Source of the DNA: JBFFXF01 sp041569895
GTDB lineage: Bacteria; Planctomycetota; UBA8108; JACQVS01
DNA: 37,402 nucleotides
NCBI GenBank assembly: GCA_041569895.1
Contig: JBFFXF010000031.1
Span: forward strand, 1-37,402
Reading direction: 5' to 3'
The notes under the pieces were generated by a model. The model was not told the DNA's origin and made no database searches. It saw only the letters and a list, made by a program, of their open reading frames with translations. Position 1 is the stretch's first letter. Every line of letters starts with the position of its first letter. Positions 14,503 to 22,418 of the stretch are shown one piece after another. Position numbers and translations under genes: made by a program.

Positions 14503-17069
14503 TCCTCTCGCAGCGCCCGGGCGATCGACTGGCGGCGGACGAGCCAGAGCGGCGCCGCCGAGGCGAGCAGGCCCGCCAGCGCGGCGAGCGCGCAGGTGAG
14601 GAGCACCGAGCTCCAGGGCCACGCCATGTCGATCGTCCAGCCGAAGGACCGAAAGTTGACGATGGTGATCAGGATCAATGCGAGCAGCGCGCCGAGGGGC
14701 AGGGCGATGATGATCGGAAAGAGCGCCATGAGGATCGACTCGACGCCGAAGAGTCGTCCGACCGCCGCGATCGACGAGCCGATCGCGCGCACGGTGGCGA
14801 TCTCACGCGACCTCTCGATGAAGAGCCCGACGAGCGTCACCGCGATCCCCGCGAGCGCCATCACCGTGGCGATGGTCTGCAGCGCGTAGGTGACCTCGAA
14901 GGTGCGGTGGAAGATCGCCAGGATCCGCGTCCTGAGCTCGGCGTTCGATCTCACTTCGAGAAGGAAGCGCCCCGACAGCCGCGCTCGCAGCGCCGCCGCG
15001 AATTCCTGCGAGCGCCCGGGTTCCTCGAGATAGAGCGCGACGTTCTTGACGCCGGGGTCGTCGAACGCCGCGATGAAGCGCTCGCTCGAGGTCACGGCGT
15101 AGCCGCGGTCGAACGAGAAGTCGCGAAAGACTCCGGCGATCTCGAAACGCTCCTCGCCGCGACGCCCGTCGACGACGAGCTCGTCGCCGACGCCGAGACC
15201 GTACCGGTTCGACAGCGGCTCGGAGATGATCACCGCGCCGCGCTCGACGAGATCGACGGCGGTGTCGCGCTCCCCCTCGATGAACTCGAAGCGGAGCCGG
15301 CTCTCCTCGACCGGGAGCTCCGCGCCGGTGAAGAAGATCGAGCGGTCGGCGTAGGGAAGCTCGACGCCGCGCAGGGTGTCCACGGCGCGCACGCCGGGAA
15401 GCGCGCGCATCTCCGCCACCGCCTCCGCCGGAATGCGCCCCGGCTGCCGGGTCACCGATTCGGAGGCGTCCGCGACGAAGACGTCGGCGAGCAGGGTCGA
15501 CTCGATCCACCGCCGCACCTCGCGCTCGAAGGAGCCGATCATGACGATGACGCCGAGGGTCATCGAGAGCGCCACTCCGAGCGCCGCCGCGGCCCCCCCG
15601 GTGCGCGTCAGAGAGCGCTCGATGGCGCCGGCGGCGACCGGGAGCGTCATCCAGCCGGCCCGCTCCCCGATGCGACGGAGCACCGGCAGCGCCAGCGCCA
15701 TCAGCGGGGGCAGGAGCGTCGCGCCGGCGACCAGGAACGCGAGCGACGCCACGAACCCCATCCACCAGCCGCCGACGTCGACGTTCATGGCGATCAGACC
15801 GACGATGGCGCCGCCCGCGCTGAACGCCAGCAGCCTCGGGAGCTGCCGGCGGAACTGCAGCTCGCTCCGGCTGCGCACGCCGACCATGCGAGGCGCCGTG
15901 CGCGCCGCGTCGAGCGCCGGAAACACGCCCGCGGCGACCGCGACCGCGACAGCTCCCGCGATGACGAGCGCCACGAAGCCGACGCCGAGCGGATCGAGCT
16001 CGACACGCACGAAGGCGTAGAGATCGGTGATCGTGCGGCCCATGGTGGTCGCGAGCTGCCGCGCGAGCAGCGTCCCGGCGAGCACGCCGAGGATGCCCCC
16101 GGTCAGTCCCAGGAGCGCCACCTCCGCCAGCACGGCGAGGATGACCAGTCCCCGGCTGACCCCGAGGCAGCGCAGCTGGCCGAGCAGTCCGCCACGTCGA
16201 ACGACGCTGAACTGCGCCGCGTTGTAGACGAGCAGCGACCCGACGACGAGCGCCAGGCTGCCGAGCGCCAGGAGGTTGAGCCGGAAGGCGTCGATCATCT
16301 TCGCGACGCGCTGGCCGCGCGAGCTCGGACGTTCGAGTCGCTCGCCGTCGCGCAGCGCCGCTGCGACCGCCGCCTCGCCGCCGCCCGACTTTTCGATGAT
16401 CAGGTCGATGCGATCCAGCAGCCCGACGCGGTCGAGCGTCTCCTGGGCGGTGGCGATGTCGACCACCGCCGTGTCGCGGGCCGCCTCGCCGAGCACGTCG
16501 AGGTCGTAGATCGCGAGCACCTTGAGCTCGTGCAGGCGCCCGGCGGAGGAGACCATGATGCGATCCCCGACGCGAGCGCCCGACTCCGCCGCCCACGGGC
16601 CCGGGATGATCACCGTGCCCGGCCTGGTCAGGAACGCGTCGAAGTCGTCGGCGTCGATGACCGGACCCCCGCCGCGCTCGCCGAGGAACGGCGTCGAGAG
16701 GAAGGGATCGATGCCGAGGAGCCGCAGCGGCGAGGCGGAGGAATCGCGCTTCCCGTCGCCGGAGCCGATCGAGACCACCGCGACCATCCCCTCGACCACC
16801 GGCTGCGCGTCGCGGACGGCGTCGAGCCCGAGCAGGGGCACGAGACGTCGCTCGGCAACGCCGCTCTCGGAGACGACCTGGTGCGTCGCGCGACCGGCGA
16901 TCGCCTCGACGGAGCTCACGAAGCTCGACCGGGCGGCCGAGCCGGCCTGGTGGATGCCGACGAAGACCGCGACGCCCGCGACCATCGCGAGCGCCGACGC
17001 GATGGCGTTGCCCGGGTGCCGGCGCACGTCACCGAGAAAGATCGCCAGCACCGCCCGCAGCGCGGTCAC
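14499..17069 (-). CDS. double-FtsX ABC permease of att-type cluster
   Basis: 856-residue membrane protein with two FtsX units: an N-terminal membrane anchor (about 18-42) and large periplasmic domain, helices near 265-385, a central hydrophobic pair (about 405-455), then a second unit with an anchor near 490-520, a second periplasmic domain, and terminal helices near 735-850. This equals the fused equivalent of the AttF/AttG permeases. GTG at 17069 overlaps the ATPase stop (GTGA) and its own stop overlaps attH (ATGA). It is expected to couple ATP hydrolysis to lipid or lipoprotein movement across the periplasm; the substrate is unknown. Confidence 0.88.
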   Translation of the reverse strand: MTALRAVLAIFLGDVRRHPGNAIASALAMVAGVAVFVGIHQAGSAARSSFVSSVEAIAGRATHQVVSESGVAERRLVPLLGLDAVRDAQPVVEGMVAVVSIGSGDGKRDSSASPLRLLGIDPFLSTPFLGERGGGPVIDADDFDAFLTRPGTVIIPGPWAAESGARVGDRIMVSSAGRLHELKVLAIYDLDVLGEAARDTAVVDIATAQETLDRVGLLDRIDLIIEKSGGGEAAVAAALRDGERLERPSSRGQRVAKMIDAFRLNLLALGSLALVVGSLLVYNAAQFSVVRRGGLLGQLRCLGVSRGLVILAVLAEVALLGLTGGILGVLAGTLLARQLATTMGRTITDLYAFVRVELDPLGVGFVALVIAGAVAVAVAAGVFPALDAARTAPRMVGVRSRSELQFRRQLPRLLAFSAGGAIVGLIAMNVDVGGWWMGFVASLAFLVAGATLLPPLMALALPVLRRIGERAGWMTLPVAAGAIERSLTRTGGAAAALGVALSMTLGVIVMIGSFEREVRRWIESTLLADVFVADASESVTRQPGRIPAEAVAEMRALPGVRAVDTLRGVELPYADRSIFFTGAELPVEESRLRFEFIEGERDTAVDLVERGAVIISEPLSNRYGLGVGDELVVDGRRGEERFEIAGVFRDFSFDRGYAVTSSERFIAAFDDPGVKNVALYLEEPGRSQEFAAALRARLSGRFLLEVRSNAELRTRILAIFHRTFEVTYALQTIATVMALAGIAVTLVGLFIERSREIATVRAIGSSIAAVGRLFGVESILMALFPIIIALPLGALLALILITIVNFRSFGWTIDMAWPWSSVLLTCALAALAGLLASAAPLWLVRRQSIARALREE

Positions 17070-17836
17070 CGATCGCGCTCCGCTGCGCCATGACCCGCAC
17101 CGTCGCCCCCGGCCTCGCCGCCGCCATCACCATCAACGATGCGGCCGTCCTCGATCCGGATGCACCGGCTGGCGAAGTCGAGAGCGAGCTCGCTGTGCGT
17201 CACCATGACGAGCGTCGCGCCGCGCTCCCGGACCACGGACCCCAGGAACTCCAGAACGCGGCCGCCCGCCCGCGAGTCGAGCGCGCCGGTGGGCTCGTCG
17301 GCGAGGATCAGCTCCGGATCGTTGACGAGCGCGCGGGCTATGGCGACACGCTGCTGCTGGCCGCCGGAGAGCGCGTCGGGATACTCGTCGGCCCTGTCGG
17401 CGAGAGCCATGCGACCGAGCAGGTCATGGGCGCGCGCACGGGCGGCCAGGGCGGACACGCCGCACAGCCGCGCCGGCAGGGCGACGTTGTCCAGCGCGCT
17501 GAGGGCTGGAATCAGGTTGAAGAACTGGAAGACGAAGCCGAGTCGCTCGCGACGGAACCGCGACGCGTCCGCGTCGGTCATCGTGGTGACGTCACGGCCG
17601 GAGACCACGACGCGGCCCGAATCGGGCCGATCCATCGCGCCGATGACGTGCAGCAGGGTGCTCTTTCCCGAGCCGCTCGGACCGACCACGGCGGCGATCT
17701 CGCCGGGAGCTATCTCGACGTCGACGCCGTCGAGCGCGACGTTGCTGCCGCGCCCGGTGCCGTAGGTCTTCCGAACGCCGGCGCAGACCACCACGGCGGC
17801 GCGCGCCGGCGTTCCCTGAATGCTTTCATTGACCAC
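17066..17836 (-). CDS. LolD/MacB-type ABC ATPase of att-type cluster
   Basis: 256-residue ATPase: Walker A GPSGSGKST (52-60), signature LSGGQQQRV, Walker B LILADEPTG, H-loop VTHS. It belongs to the MacB/LolD branch that partners FtsX permeases. The open frame begins at a TTG (17902), but that codon lies in the predicted -35 box of the promoter at 17874-17902. GTG at 17836 therefore fits better, giving a leader of about 30 nt; a weak GAGG is about 12 nt upstream. It has a Gly/Asp/Ala-rich tail (about 20 residues). It is translated into the permease by a 4-bp overlap. Confidence 0.85.
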   Translation of the reverse strand: MVNESIQGTPARAAVVVCAGVRKTYGTGRGSNVALDGVDVEIAPGEIAAVVGPSGSGKSTLLHVIGAMDRPDSGRVVVSGRDVTTMTDADASRFRRERLGFVFQFFNLIPALSALDNVALPARLCGVSALAARARAHDLLGRMALADRADEYPDALSGGQQQRVAIARALVNDPELILADEPTGALDSRAGGRVLEFLGSVVRERGATLVMVTHSELALDFASRCIRIEDGRIVDGDGGGEAGGDGAGHGAAERDR

Positions 17837-17873
17837 TGTCGTCCCGGGTCCTCGCCTGGGGCTCGCGGGGACG

Positions 17874-17902
17874 AACGTAGTGGGCCCCCGGGGTGACGTC
17901 AA
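17874..17902 (-). promoter_or_regulatory. promoter of the att-type operon
   Basis: Minus strand TTGACG (17902-17897), 17 nt, TACGTT (17879-17874). Five of six bases match the -35 consensus and four of six the -10. Predicted start near 17867, about 30 nt before GTG at 17836. It differs from the CTGGC[A/G] class of promoters found elsewhere in the window. Confidence 0.5.
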
Positions 17903-17919
17903 GCGTTTCGACGGCGCGA

Positions 17920-18804
17920 TCAGAAGCTTTCCTTGCGGCTCTCGATTCGCTCGACCGGCACCTGCACCTCGGAGTACTTGTCGGAGTCCGGCACCCGCGG
18001 GCTGTTGTAGGCGAGCACACGCGGCGGTCCGGCGCGACGGAATTCGTCCGCGTTGGCCTCGAGCCAGCGATCGATCCGCTCGAGCGCCTCGGCGCGCGTC
18101 TCGCGCGAGTACGGACCGCGCACGCCCGCGCTCACGACCAGCATCGGCTCGACATCGCGCACCTGGACCAGCCCGTCCGCGCCCGTCTTGCCGATGTCGG
18201 TGCTCGCGTAGAGGAACGACATCGCCGTGCCGGCGCCGTCATCTCGCGCGTAGTCCATGACGACCGGGGCGGTCATCGCGATGTCGTTCTTCTTGATATG
18301 GCCGAACAGTTGCCAGAAGAGGAGGTTCCTCGGCAGGCCGCCCTCCGCCGGCGAGCGTGCCGTGGCGGCGCGGTGCACTGGATACGACTTGACCTGGATC
18401 GTCCCGACGGGAGTCAGCGACGGGAAGTCCGTGGGCCGGTCCGACTCGAAGACCGGCTGGAAACTGACCATGGCTCTGACCCGCTTCAGAGCGCCGCGAA
18501 GCGTCGCGGCGGCCTCGGCACCGTCCTGCGTCCCGGCGGACTCGATGGCGGCCGTCAGGATCGACGCAGCCCGGGAGCCAGCGCCGGCCTCGGTGGCCGC
18601 CTTCCGACAGGCCGAGATCAGCGCGTCGACCGCGGCGCCCTCCGGTGCGGAGTCGATCGCCTTCTTCACGGCCTCGCTCCCGACGTGGTGTCGCGCGGCG
18701 CCGGCCACCGGCGCCGCGGCGAGCGCCCTGGTCGCGGCGTCAGCTGGAAAAGCCACGCCGGGGGCGGCGAGGACGACGAGGATTCTGAGCGAACGCGCGT
18801 GCAT
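17920..18804 (-). CDS. secreted SOUL-family heme-binding protein
   Basis: 294 residues. A signal peptide (about 1-23, ending FPADA) is followed by an Ala-rich helical stretch (30-110). A SOUL domain (PF04832, about 120-290) follows, with IQVKSYPVHRAA, FWQLFGHIKKNDIAMTAPVVMDY and the family's YNSPRVPD near the end. SOUL proteins bind heme or tetrapyrroles. Export plus a gene position near a heme-rich respiratory operon suggests periplasmic heme handling, which is inference. ATG at 18804 has AGGAG about 6 nt upstream. Its leader is long (about 140 nt) and contains strong GC hairpins; its promoter is of the same class as that of actA. Confidence 0.88.
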   Translation of the reverse strand: MHARSLRILVVLAAPGVAFPADAATRALAAAPVAGAARHHVGSEAVKKAIDSAPEGAAVDALISACRKAATEAGAGSRAASILTAAIESAGTQDGAEAAATLRGALKRVRAMVSFQPVFESDRPTDFPSLTPVGTIQVKSYPVHRAATARSPAEGGLPRNLLFWQLFGHIKKNDIAMTAPVVMDYARDDGAGTAMSFLYASTDIGKTGADGLVQVRDVEPMLVVSAGVRGPYSRETRAEALERIDRWLEANADEFRRAGPPRVLAYNSPRVPDSDKYSEVQVPVERIESRKESF

Positions 18805-18878
18805 CGGTACTCTCCTGTCTCTCTGTCAGATCGTTCCTGACCGTAAAACCCTGAAACCTTCACGTTCATTGAAATGTC

Positions 18879-18902
18879 GGGGCCGGCCCGGCCCCCGGGG
18901 GC
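18879..18902 (-). promoter_or_regulatory. competing GC hairpins in SOUL leader
   Basis: A perfect 7-bp stem with a 3-nt loop (arms 18879-18885 and 18889-18895) overlaps a 12-bp palindrome (18891-18902). Only one of the two can form at a time. Both lie inside the predicted 5' leader of the SOUL mRNA, roughly 75-100 nt upstream of its start. No clear T-run follows, so this may be an attenuator, an RNA stability element or chance in GC-rich DNA. Confidence 0.35.
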
Positions 18903-18950
18903 AGGACACCGAAACCGACCCCGACGAACAGTTGCTTGCGGAGCGGTCGG

Positions 18951-18979
18951 AGTATGTGTGTGCGACCGAGAGCCGCCAG
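18951..18979 (-). promoter_or_regulatory. promoter of SOUL gene (CTGGC class)
   Basis: Minus strand CTGGCG (18979-18974), 17 nt, CATACT (18956-18951) followed by CC. Same -35, spacer length and -10 extension as the actA and SDR promoters. Predicted start near 18944, giving a leader of about 140 nt. Confidence 0.55.
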
Positions 18980-19007
18980 GCAAAAAAAGTCACACACCTC
19001 TCTTCGA

Positions 19008-19898
19008 TCATCCACCGACGACCGCACGCGCGAATGCCGCGAGCTGTTCAAGACGGTCGCAGTGACAGCTGAAGCGCAAGCGCGCGCGGATTTCCGACGT
19101 CATCGCCCGACCACCGATGACGACAGCGGCGCCGGCGCGCGACGCCGCCTCGAAGACCTCGTCGTAACCCGCAACGAACGTCTCGGTATCGGCAATCGCC
19201 GCGGCGCCGAGCCAGACGAGTCGCGGCCCGCGATCTTCGATGGCGCGCACGAACTCCGACAGCGGGATGCCGGTGCCGATCGACTCCGCATGCCAGCCGA
19301 CCTCGCGAAGCGTCAGCTCGACCATCGAGTTGACGAGCGTGTAGGGATCGCCTGCCGCCGTCCCACCGATGGCCACCGGAGCTCCCCTCCCGGCCTCCGG
19401 CAGCAACGCACGGAGCGTGAAGAGGGCGCGCTCGGTCATCTCGCATGCACGCCGCTCCTCGTAAATCTTCAAATGACCGCTCGACCAGCGCTCACCGAGG
19501 ATCCGATACGCGCCCGCAATCGTGAAGTCGCAGATTTCGACGATCGAAGCGCCGCGAATGAACAGGTCCGTGACGAGCCGCGTCACGCCGATCTCGTCGC
19601 CACGCGACAGAGCGTTCGCGAGCGCCGCTCGTGCTCCCGCGGGCGTCCCCGTGACTTCCCGACCGGCGCCGGTCGCCGGGAGGCCGAGCAGCTCGGGTCG
19701 AGTGACCTCGTGACCGTGCTCCCGGACGAAACGGATCACCTCGCACGGGTCGATCCGCCGGTGGCCACCGGCCGTGCGAATGCAGGGAATCATGCCCCGG
19801 TCGCACCACCGCTTGACCGACGCCTCGCTGACGCCCAGCGCGGCGGCCAGGGTGCGCGGACTGATCTGCTTCGTGTGTCTCGAAATCTCTACGGCCAC
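19008..19898 (-). CDS. MerR-like HTH regulator with B12-binding-like domain (non-canonical)
   Basis: 296-residue predicted DNA-binding regulator. The N-terminal winged helix-turn-helix of MerR/excisionase type (10-66) contains VSEASVKRW and RTAGGHRRI. A helical linker (85-170) corresponds to the cobalamin-cap domain: the CarH-type W-x9-E-H motif reads W138-x9-E148-R149. The C-terminal Rossmann-like domain (174-296) has GDPYT (183-187) where B12 binders have DxHxxG, so the axial histidine is replaced by Tyr186. It retains a GG at 262-263. The end carries RLRFSCHCD. It probably does not bind B12 base-off in the usual way; the ligand is unknown. The start is GTG at 19898 with no clear ribosome site. 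It is 55 bp downstream of the sigma factor gene on the same strand. It is a paralogue of the 36191-37081 gene. Confidence 0.82.
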   Translation of the reverse strand: MAVEISRHTKQISPRTLAAALGVSEASVKRWCDRGMIPCIRTAGGHRRIDPCEVIRFVREHGHEVTRPELLGLPATGAGREVTGTPAGARAALANALSRGDEIGVTRLVTDLFIRGASIVEICDFTIAGAYRILGERWSSGHLKIYEERRACEMTERALFTLRALLPEAGRGAPVAIGGTAAGDPYTLVNSMVELTLREVGWHAESIGTGIPLSEFVRAIEDRGPRLVWLGAAAIADTETFVAGYDEVFEAASRAGAAVVIGGRAMTSEIRARLRFSCHCDRLEQLAAFARAVVGG

Positions 19899-19936
19899 TT
19901 GACTACTCGACTCGGTTGATTGAAGGCCCGGTTTTT

Positions 19937-19950
19937 TTCGAACTTCGAAC
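19937..19950. repeat. tandem TTCGAAC pair between sigma factor and regulator genes
   Basis: Two adjacent copies of TTCGAAC directly follow a run of T residues (plus strand), inside the 55-bp gap upstream of the regulator start at 19898. Each copy contains the palindrome TTCGAA. It could be an operator for the regulator encoded next, or chance. No terminator-like stem was found between the genes. Confidence 0.35.
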
Positions 19951-19953
19951 GAC

Positions 19954-21204
19954 CTACGCCGCTCCCGCCGACTCCTCCGCGACCAGGGCCTCGTACACCT
20001 CCTCGAGGCCGCTCGAACCCCTCAGCCTCCTGAGCGTCTCCTGCTCGATCTGCCGGATCCGCTCGCGCGAGAGGTGAAGGACCGCGCCGATTTCCTCGAG
20101 CGTCATGCGCTCCGAGTCACCGATGCCGAACCGGTGCTCGAGCACGTACTTCTCACGCTCGCCGAGACCGGCGAGAGTCTCGTGCACGGCCGCCGGAATG
20201 GCGTCGACGTGGAGCGCGGTGCTCGTCTCGGCGCTCGTCGTGCCGTTCCAGTCGATGGCGAAGTCGTCGCCGCTCTCGTCGTTTGACGCGTGCGAGAACA
20301 GCACGGTCTGATTCATGACGCGGCGAATACGTGTGGCCTCGTCGTCGGGCAGCCCGCCCTCCCTGCGGCCCTTGGCGAGCTGGAGCTGCACCGCCTGCGG
20401 CACGCGGATCATCCGCGACTTGTCGACCAGCGACTTCCGCATGGTCTGGCGAATCCAGTACGTCGCATAGGTCGAGAAGCGAAGCTCGCGGTCGGCGTCG
20501 TATCGATACGCAGCCTTGCCGAGCCCGAGCACGCCCTCCTGGTAGAGGTCCGCCCGATCCATGCCGAATGGCTGATAGCGCGCGACCTCCTTGGCGACGA
20601 GCTTCTGGTTGCCGAGCACGAAGCGGTCGCGGTCGCCCTCGAGGCGTCCGACGACGCGGCCCACGACGTCGACGAGCCGCGTTCCGCCGCAGACCTCCGC
20701 GAGCGAGTCGGTCTCGCCGAACTCCACCACCTGGTGGGCGATCTCGGCCAGCGTCTCGGGCTCGAGCGGATACTTTTCCAGCGTCTCCGCCGCCCGGTCG
20801 AAGAGCTTGCGGGCGCGCTTCGGCTGCCGATCGACGAGCAGTCGCGCCGTCTCGAGGCACTGACTCGCGCGATGGAGATCGGGCCGGTGCGATTCCTTGA
20901 GGTGGAACCAGGCGTAGACCTGGATCGTCTTCTCGCAGACGTCCCGGAGGCGCTCGAGGATCGCCGTGATTCCGGTCGGGTGACGGCGCACCAGCCGGTC
21001 GAGGCGCGCCAGCCCGTTCTTGATCCGGGAGCCCAGGAGCATCTCCTCCTCCGCCGACAGCAGCGGGGCGTCCTCCAGCATGAGGTCCGAGAAGACCACG
21101 GACCGCTCGAGCCGCCTCCGCCTCCGGGCCGGCGTCCTGCCGTCCACGGTCCGATCCCGGTGCCGCCCCGCCGCCCTGCCTCGTCTCGTTTTCGCCTTTC
21201 GCAT
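19954..21204 (-). CDS. sigma-70 family factor (primary-like, group 2)
   Basis: 416-residue RNA polymerase sigma factor. A basic, Arg/Lys-rich N-terminus (1-33) is followed by a region 1.2-like LLSAEEEMLLGSRIKNG (48-64) and a divergent helical stretch (100-195). Region 2 (195-270) has DLYQEGVLGLGKAAYRYD and FSTYATYWIRQTMR. Region 4 (about 350-405) has MTLEEIGAVLHLSRERIRQIEQETLRRLR as its DNA-binding helix-turn-helix. Regions 2 and 4 are close to RpoD/SigA, but no long region 1.1 is present, so it is more likely an alternative factor than the housekeeping one. ATG at 21204 is supported by AGGAG (21215-21211) with 6 nt spacing. An upstream open stretch lies over its promoter and was excluded. 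Confidence 0.9.
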   Translation of the reverse strand: MRKAKTRRGRAAGRHRDRTVDGRTPARRRRRLERSVVFSDLMLEDAPLLSAEEEMLLGSRIKNGLARLDRLVRRHPTGITAILERLRDVCEKTIQVYAWFHLKESHRPDLHRASQCLETARLLVDRQPKRARKLFDRAAETLEKYPLEPETLAEIAHQVVEFGETDSLAEVCGGTRLVDVVGRVVGRLEGDRDRFVLGNQKLVAKEVARYQPFGMDRADLYQEGVLGLGKAAYRYDADRELRFSTYATYWIRQTMRKSLVDKSRMIRVPQAVQLQLAKGRREGGLPDDEATRIRRVMNQTVLFSHASNDESGDDFAIDWNGTTSAETSTALHVDAIPAAVHETLAGLGEREKYVLEHRFGIGDSERMTLEEIGAVLHLSRERIRQIEQETLRRLRGSSGLEEVYEALVAEESAGAA

Positions 21205-21240
21205 CGCACTCTCCTGAATAAATACGTTCAATTCGATCAG

Positions 21241-21269
21241 AGTGTATCGGAGAGTCACGGTGCTTTCAA
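21241..21269 (-). promoter_or_regulatory. promoter of the sigma factor gene
   Basis: Minus strand TTGAAA (21269-21264), exactly 17 nt, TACACT (21246-21241). Predicted start near 21234, about 30 nt before the ATG, with AGGAG inside the leader. Local AT content is far above the surrounding sequence, as expected for a promoter. Confidence 0.65.
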
Positions 21270-21374
21270 TAGTAAAATCGTTCAAATCGAGCATATCCTA
21301 CAAGTCGCCGGAGGGGAACAAGTTGGGGTTTTCGATCGTGGACTGCGGCGGGTCGGGCCCGACGTCGGGAACGA

Positions 21375-21395
21375 CGAAAACGCCCCGGGTTTTCG
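21375..21395 (-). terminator. candidate hairpin after cytochrome oxidase operon
   Basis: Perfect 7-bp arms CGAAAAC / GTTTTCG (21375-21381, 21389-21395) around a 7-nt GC loop, starting about 33 bp beyond the last stop of the operon (21428). On the minus strand the T-rich arm comes last and is followed by CGTCGTT, so it could terminate the operon weakly. Two overlapping 12-bp palindromes around GTCGGG/CCCGAC lie next to it. Confidence 0.35.
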
Positions 21396-21427
21396 GGTCC
21401 GGGGCCGGGACCGGGTCCGGGGACGGG
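21394..21427. repeat. GGGNCC hexamer array directly after operon stop
   Basis: On the plus strand, six G-runs of three or four are separated by two or three bases (units GGGTCC, GGGGCC, GGGACC, GGGTCC, GGGGAC). This is a canonical G-quadruplex pattern with short loops. It touches the stop codon of the last oxidase gene (21428). The transcript from the operon would carry the C-rich strand. Confidence 0.85.
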
Positions 21428-22027
21428 TCAGAAGGCGACGAAGACGGCGAGGGTGACGAGCCAGACGGCTTCGAGGAAGTGCCAGTAGGTGGCCAGGAGG
21501 CGGATCGGCAGGTGGCGCTCGTGGTCGTACCGGCCGGCGAGTCCCCGGGCGACGACGACGCCGAGCGGCACGAGCCCGCCGAGGACATGCATCGCGTGCA
21601 GGAGGACGATGGAGAGAACCAGTCCCTGGTGCGATGGCCGGTCGCCGCTCGCGGCCCGGTGCTCCTCGAGGAGCTGCGCCATGCCGGGAACCTGCAACGC
21701 CACGAACGCCGCCGCGAGCGCCGCGGACGCCAGGAGCGCGAGCCGCAGGCGTCGACCTCGCTCGCGTGCTGCCGCCCGAACCGCCGCGACGAGGGCGAGA
21801 CCGCTGGCGACGAGGGTGGCGGTGCTCCACCAGAAGACCGCCGGGAGACGCACCGGGATGGCGTCATCGGCTCTCAGCCGGACGAGCACGTACCCGACGA
21901 GCGCGGCGAGGAAGAGCATCGCCAGCGCCGCCAGGAAGAGCGCCATGCCGAGGCGCGCGAAGGCGCGGCGCTCTCCCGGACGCACGGCGCCAGGCATCGG
22001 GGCCCGGGCCGGGTCCGGTGGACTCAC
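21428..22027 (-). CDS. second heme-copper oxidase subunit III-like protein
   Basis: 199-residue membrane protein with five predicted helices. The motifs LLHAMHVLGGLVPLG and ATYWHFLEAVWLVTL are those of oxidase subunit III, but the protein is shorter than the main subunit III (305 residues) encoded two genes upstream. It may be an extra structural subunit of the caa3 oxidase. GTG at 22027 overlaps the stop of the subunit IV gene (GTGA). It ends the 13-gene respiratory operon. Confidence 0.85.
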   Translation of the reverse strand: MSPPDPARAPMPGAVRPGERRAFARLGMALFLAALAMLFLAALVGYVLVRLRADDAIPVRLPAVFWWSTATLVASGLALVAAVRAAARERGRRLRLALLASAALAAAFVALQVPGMAQLLEEHRAASGDRPSHQGLVLSIVLLHAMHVLGGLVPLGVVVARGLAGRYDHERHLPIRLLATYWHFLEAVWLVTLAVFVAF

Positions 22028-22413
22028 GGCCGGCCCGCCGCGCCCGGCGGCGACGCAGCGTCGATCTCGGGGCGGTACTCGGTGGTGTCGACCAGCGCGA
22101 TGCCGATGAAGAGCGCCACGAAGAAGAGCGAGCCGATGAGGATCTGCCCGAAGAAGGCGTTCTCCCAGCGCAGGTGCATGAAGTAGAGAACGACCACGGC
22201 CGATTTCGATGCCGCGACCAGGAGCGCGATCCAGAGGTTGAATGGGCCGAGATCGACGTACGTGACGCCGACGGTGAGCGCCGTGAGCGCGAGCAGCGCC
22301 CCGAAGACGGCGAGCAGCGTCGACACCGGCGTCACGTGCGGGTGGTCGTCGTCGACCGCCGGCCACGCGTCGTCGTGAGCAGTCTCGTGCGGTTTCCGTT
22401 CGTGCTGGCTCAT
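22024..22413 (-). CDS. ctaF: cytochrome c oxidase subunit IV (COX4/CyoD-like)
   Basis: 129 residues. A charged His/Asp-rich N-terminal arm (1-28) is followed by three predicted helices, with LWIALLVAASKSAVVVLYFMHLRW, the characteristic second-helix sequence of the prokaryotic subunit IV. It stabilises the catalytic core of the oxidase. ATG at 22413 follows the subunit III stop by 5 nt; the open frame upstream lies over subunit III and was excluded. The 3' end overlaps the next gene by 4 bp. Confidence 0.9.
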   Translation of the reverse strand: MSQHERKPHETAHDDAWPAVDDDHPHVTPVSTLLAVFGALLALTALTVGVTYVDLGPFNLWIALLVAASKSAVVVLYFMHLRWENAFFGQILIGSLFFVALFIGIALVDTTEYRPEIDAASPPGAAGRP

Positions 22414-22418
22414 CGGGA

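Noticed and set aside
17837..17902. TTG start at 17902 for the att ATPase
   Set aside because: It overlaps the -35 box of the best promoter and adds residues without family similarity.
18805..19007. Cobalamin riboswitch before SOUL gene
   Set aside because: No B12-box sequence; only GC palindromes.
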